The position numbers and the translations under genes were made by a program. Shown here piece after piece: positions 6,671 to 8,236 of a DNA stretch of 8,236 nt (position 1 is the stretch's first letter; each line of letters starts with the position of its first letter). Origin of the DNA: Eudoraea sp. (GTDB taxonomy: Bacteria > Bacteroidota > Bacteroidia > Flavobacteriales > Flavobacteriaceae); the NCBI GenBank assembly GCA_013042925.1, contig JABDPH010000257.1, positions 1 through 8,236 of the forward strand, read 5' to 3'. Under the pieces are notes generated by a model. That model worked only from the letters and a program-made list of their open reading frames with translations. It was not told where the DNA came from and ran no database searches.

Positions 6671-7993
6671 ATGAATATTCAGAAAGAGCAGATAGACGAG
6701 TTAAATGCTATTGTTAAAGTAGCTATAACTAAAGATGACTATAGTGATAAGGTAGATAAAATTCTTAAAGATTATAAAAAACAAGCTAATATTCCGGGGT
6801 TCAGGAAAGGTCAGGTTCCCATGGGTTTAATCAAGAAACAATATGGTAAAGCCGTGTTGGTTGACGAAGTAAATAAACTTTTACAGGATAACCTCAACAA
6901 ATATCTTACCGAAGAAAAATTAGATGTACTTGGAAATCCACTTCCGAAACAACAAGATAATTTTGATTGGGAGGCGGAAGATTTTTCTTTTGAATTTGAA
7001 TTGGGTCTCGCCCCTAATTTTGAAGTATCCTTAAAGACAAAAAAGCCGGTTACACACTATAAAATAGTGGCCGATAAGAAGATGATAGATGAGCAGGTTG
7101 AGCGTATTAGAAAACAATATGGAAAACTTATTAGCAAATCTGAAGTAGGGAAGAATTATGAACTTACCGGTACTTTCAGTAATGAAGAAGAGGAAATAGA
7201 CAATAAGTCTACCCTTGAAATGTCTAAATTGAAAAATAAAAAAGCCATTAACAGTCTTATAGGCAAAAAAGCTGGTGACAGTGTTATTTTGAAAACAAAA
7301 GGTCTTTTTGAAGAAGACTATTTATTATCAGGAGCTTTAGGAATTCAAAGAGACCAGGCTGAAAAACTGAATATAGAAGTAATTTTTACTATAGAGGAAA
7401 TAAATGAGAGGGAGTCTGCTGATTTAGATCAGGACTTGTTTGACAAGTTATTTGGTAAAGATGTCATCAAATCAGAAAAAGATCTGAGAGATAGAATTAA
7501 GGAAGATTCGGAAAAGCAATTTGAACAACAGGCAGATCAGAAATTATTAAATGATATAACTGAACGATTAATTGAAACCATAAAATTTGATCTTCCGGCC
7601 GGATTTCTTAAAAAATGGATTCAGACTACAGGAGAAAAGTCCCTTACTGAAGAAGAGGCCAATGATGAATATGAAAAGTCCGAAAAAGGATTGCGCTATC
7701 AATTAATTGAAGGCAAAATCATTAAGGATAACGGAATAGAAATTCAGTTTGATGAATTAAAAGAATTTGCAAAAGGTTTTATTAAGTCTCAAATGGCACA
7801 ATACGGGCAGTTAAATCCGCAGGAAGAAGAATTAGATACGATTGCCACCAGGGTTCTGAGCAATCAGGAAGAAGTAAAAAGACTATCCGAGCAGTTGATG
7901 AGTCAAAAGTTACTTACCCTTTACAAGGAAAAGGCTAATTTGAAGAAGAAAGAAGTTACCTATGACAATTTTGTGAAAGAAGTTTACGGTTAG
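6671..7993 (+). CDS. tig: Trigger factor, ribosome-associated chaperone
   Basis: Binds the ribosome exit tunnel and shields emerging chains. Length is 440 residues against about 432 in E. coli. The N-terminal ribosome-binding domain (about 1-112) carries the signature GFRKGQVP (43-50). The middle region (about 155-245) corresponds to the FKBP-type PPIase domain but lacks the usual GxGxMIPGFE and FPEEY-type motifs, so isomerase activity is doubtful. The long charged C-terminal part (about 250-440), rich in helix-forming Glu/Lys, is the substrate-cradling arm domain. It has its own promoter just upstream and a strong terminator downstream, so it is probably monocistronic. clpP follows, the usual neighbour. 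The ATG at 6671 is preceded by AGAGATATAG, with no clear ribosome-binding motif. Confidence 0.95.
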   Translation: MNIQKEQIDELNAIVKVAITKDDYSDKVDKILKDYKKQANIPGFRKGQVPMGLIKKQYGKAVLVDEVNKLLQDNLNKYLTEEKLDVLGNPLPKQQDNFDWEAEDFSFEFELGLAPNFEVSLKTKKPVTHYKIVADKKMIDEQVERIRKQYGKLISKSEVGKNYELTGTFSNEEEEIDNKSTLEMSKLKNKKAINSLIGKKAGDSVILKTKGLFEEDYLLSGALGIQRDQAEKLNIEVIFTIEEINERESADLDQDLFDKLFGKDVIKSEKDLRDRIKEDSEKQFEQQADQKLLNDITERLIETIKFDLPAGFLKKWIQTTGEKSLTEEEANDEYEKSEKGLRYQLIEGKIIKDNGIEIQFDELKEFAKGFIKSQMAQYGQLNPQEEELDTIATRVLSNQEEVKRLSEQLMSQKLLTLYKEKANLKKKEVTYDNFVKEVYG

Positions 7994-8021
7994 AATTCAA
8001 AAATAAATTAAGTATCTTTAC

Positions 8022-8057
8022 GGTGCCGAAAGCAGTAATTTCGGCACCTTTTTTTTT
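8022..8057 (+). terminator. Intrinsic terminator after tig
   Basis: A perfect 10-bp stem, GGTGCCGAAA (8022-8031) with TTTCGGCACC (8039-8048), a 7-nt loop and nine Ts (8049-8057). It lies 28 bp after the tig stop and 20 bp before the clpP ATG. There is no A-run on the left side, so it acts only on plus-strand transcripts. Confidence 0.92.
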
Positions 8058-8077
8058 AAAAAAATATTATTATTTAT

Positions 8078-8236
8078 ATGGATTTCGGAAAAGAATTTCA
8101 AAATTATGCCATTAAAGACCGGGGTATTAACAGCATGTACTATGAACGTATTATTAGTAGTATGTATCCGGTTAACATGACACCAAACATTATTGAGGAA
8201 AGACAACTCAATGCAATTGCAGTGGATGTTTTCTCC
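8078..8236 (+). CDS. clpP: ClpP, ATP-dependent Clp protease proteolytic subunit (N-terminal part, cut by window edge)
   Basis: Serine peptidase subunit that forms a tetradecameric barrel and degrades proteins fed by ClpX or ClpA/C. Only the first 53 codons are present (MDFGKEFQNYAIKDRGINSM...); the Ser-His-Asp triad lies beyond the window. The segment GINSMYYERIISSM, then MTPNIIEERQLN and VDVFS, matches the N-terminus of flavobacterial ClpP, including the 'ERQ' region that precedes the first core strand. The position directly after tig fits the common tig-clpP-clpX order. The ATG at 8078 follows an AT-rich leader. No standard -7 box lies between the terminator and the start; a near-match, TATCTTTA (8013-8020), lies just before the hairpin. 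Confidence 0.88.
   Translation, partial: MDFGKEFQNYAIKDRGINSMYYERIISSMYPVNMTPNIIEERQLNAIAVDVFS

Noticed and set aside
8018..8206. A small minus-strand reading frame opposite the start of clpP.
   Set aside because: It runs antisense through the terminator hairpin and clpP, and has no recognisable domain or promoter.

Overview
The window is a stretch of ordinary chromosomal DNA from a member of the Bacteroidota, most likely a Flavobacteriaceae species. The evidence is AT-rich coding sequence, starts without Shine-Dalgarno motifs, promoter boxes of the Bacteroidota type (TAnnTTTG), and lineage-typical proteins: a DUF6089-like barrel protein, a PdxJ with the Bacteroidota form of its active-site loops, and a trigger factor with a degenerate PPIase domain. 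Genus and species cannot be told from the sequence.

Left half, minus strand (4513 down to 1): a five-gene run reading leftwards, CBS-domain protein > nadK > DUF6089-like outer-membrane protein > uppS > bamA (cut by the window edge). Gaps are 87 bp (CBS to nadK), 114 bp with a likely internal promoter (nadK to DUF6089), 8 bp (DUF6089 to uppS) and 4 bp (uppS to bamA). The theme is NADP supply followed by envelope building: UppS makes the lipid carrier for peptidoglycan and surface polysaccharide, BamA inserts outer-membrane barrels, and the DUF6089-like protein looks like a small barrel itself.

Right half, plus strand: starting from a 93-bp divergent promoter region, pdxJ (vitamin B6 synthesis) overlaps a YbfF-like alpha/beta hydrolase by one base. 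Next come a lone four-helix membrane protein of the misleadingly named 'phage holin' family, then tig (trigger factor) with its own well-formed promoter, a strong intrinsic terminator, and the first 53 codons of clpP. tig-clpP is a classic protein-quality-control neighbourhood; clpX would be expected next, outside the window.

No RNA genes, insertion sequences, prophage, CRISPR, toxin-antitoxin or defence genes were seen, and no gap between genes exceeds 300 bp. I find no evidence for a new multi-gene system. The points most worth a second look are the uncharacterised DUF6089-like protein with its C-terminal CxxC, a terminator that may overlap the clpP promoter, a 19-bp palindrome just upstream of the tig promoter, and the degenerate PPIase domain of the trigger factor.
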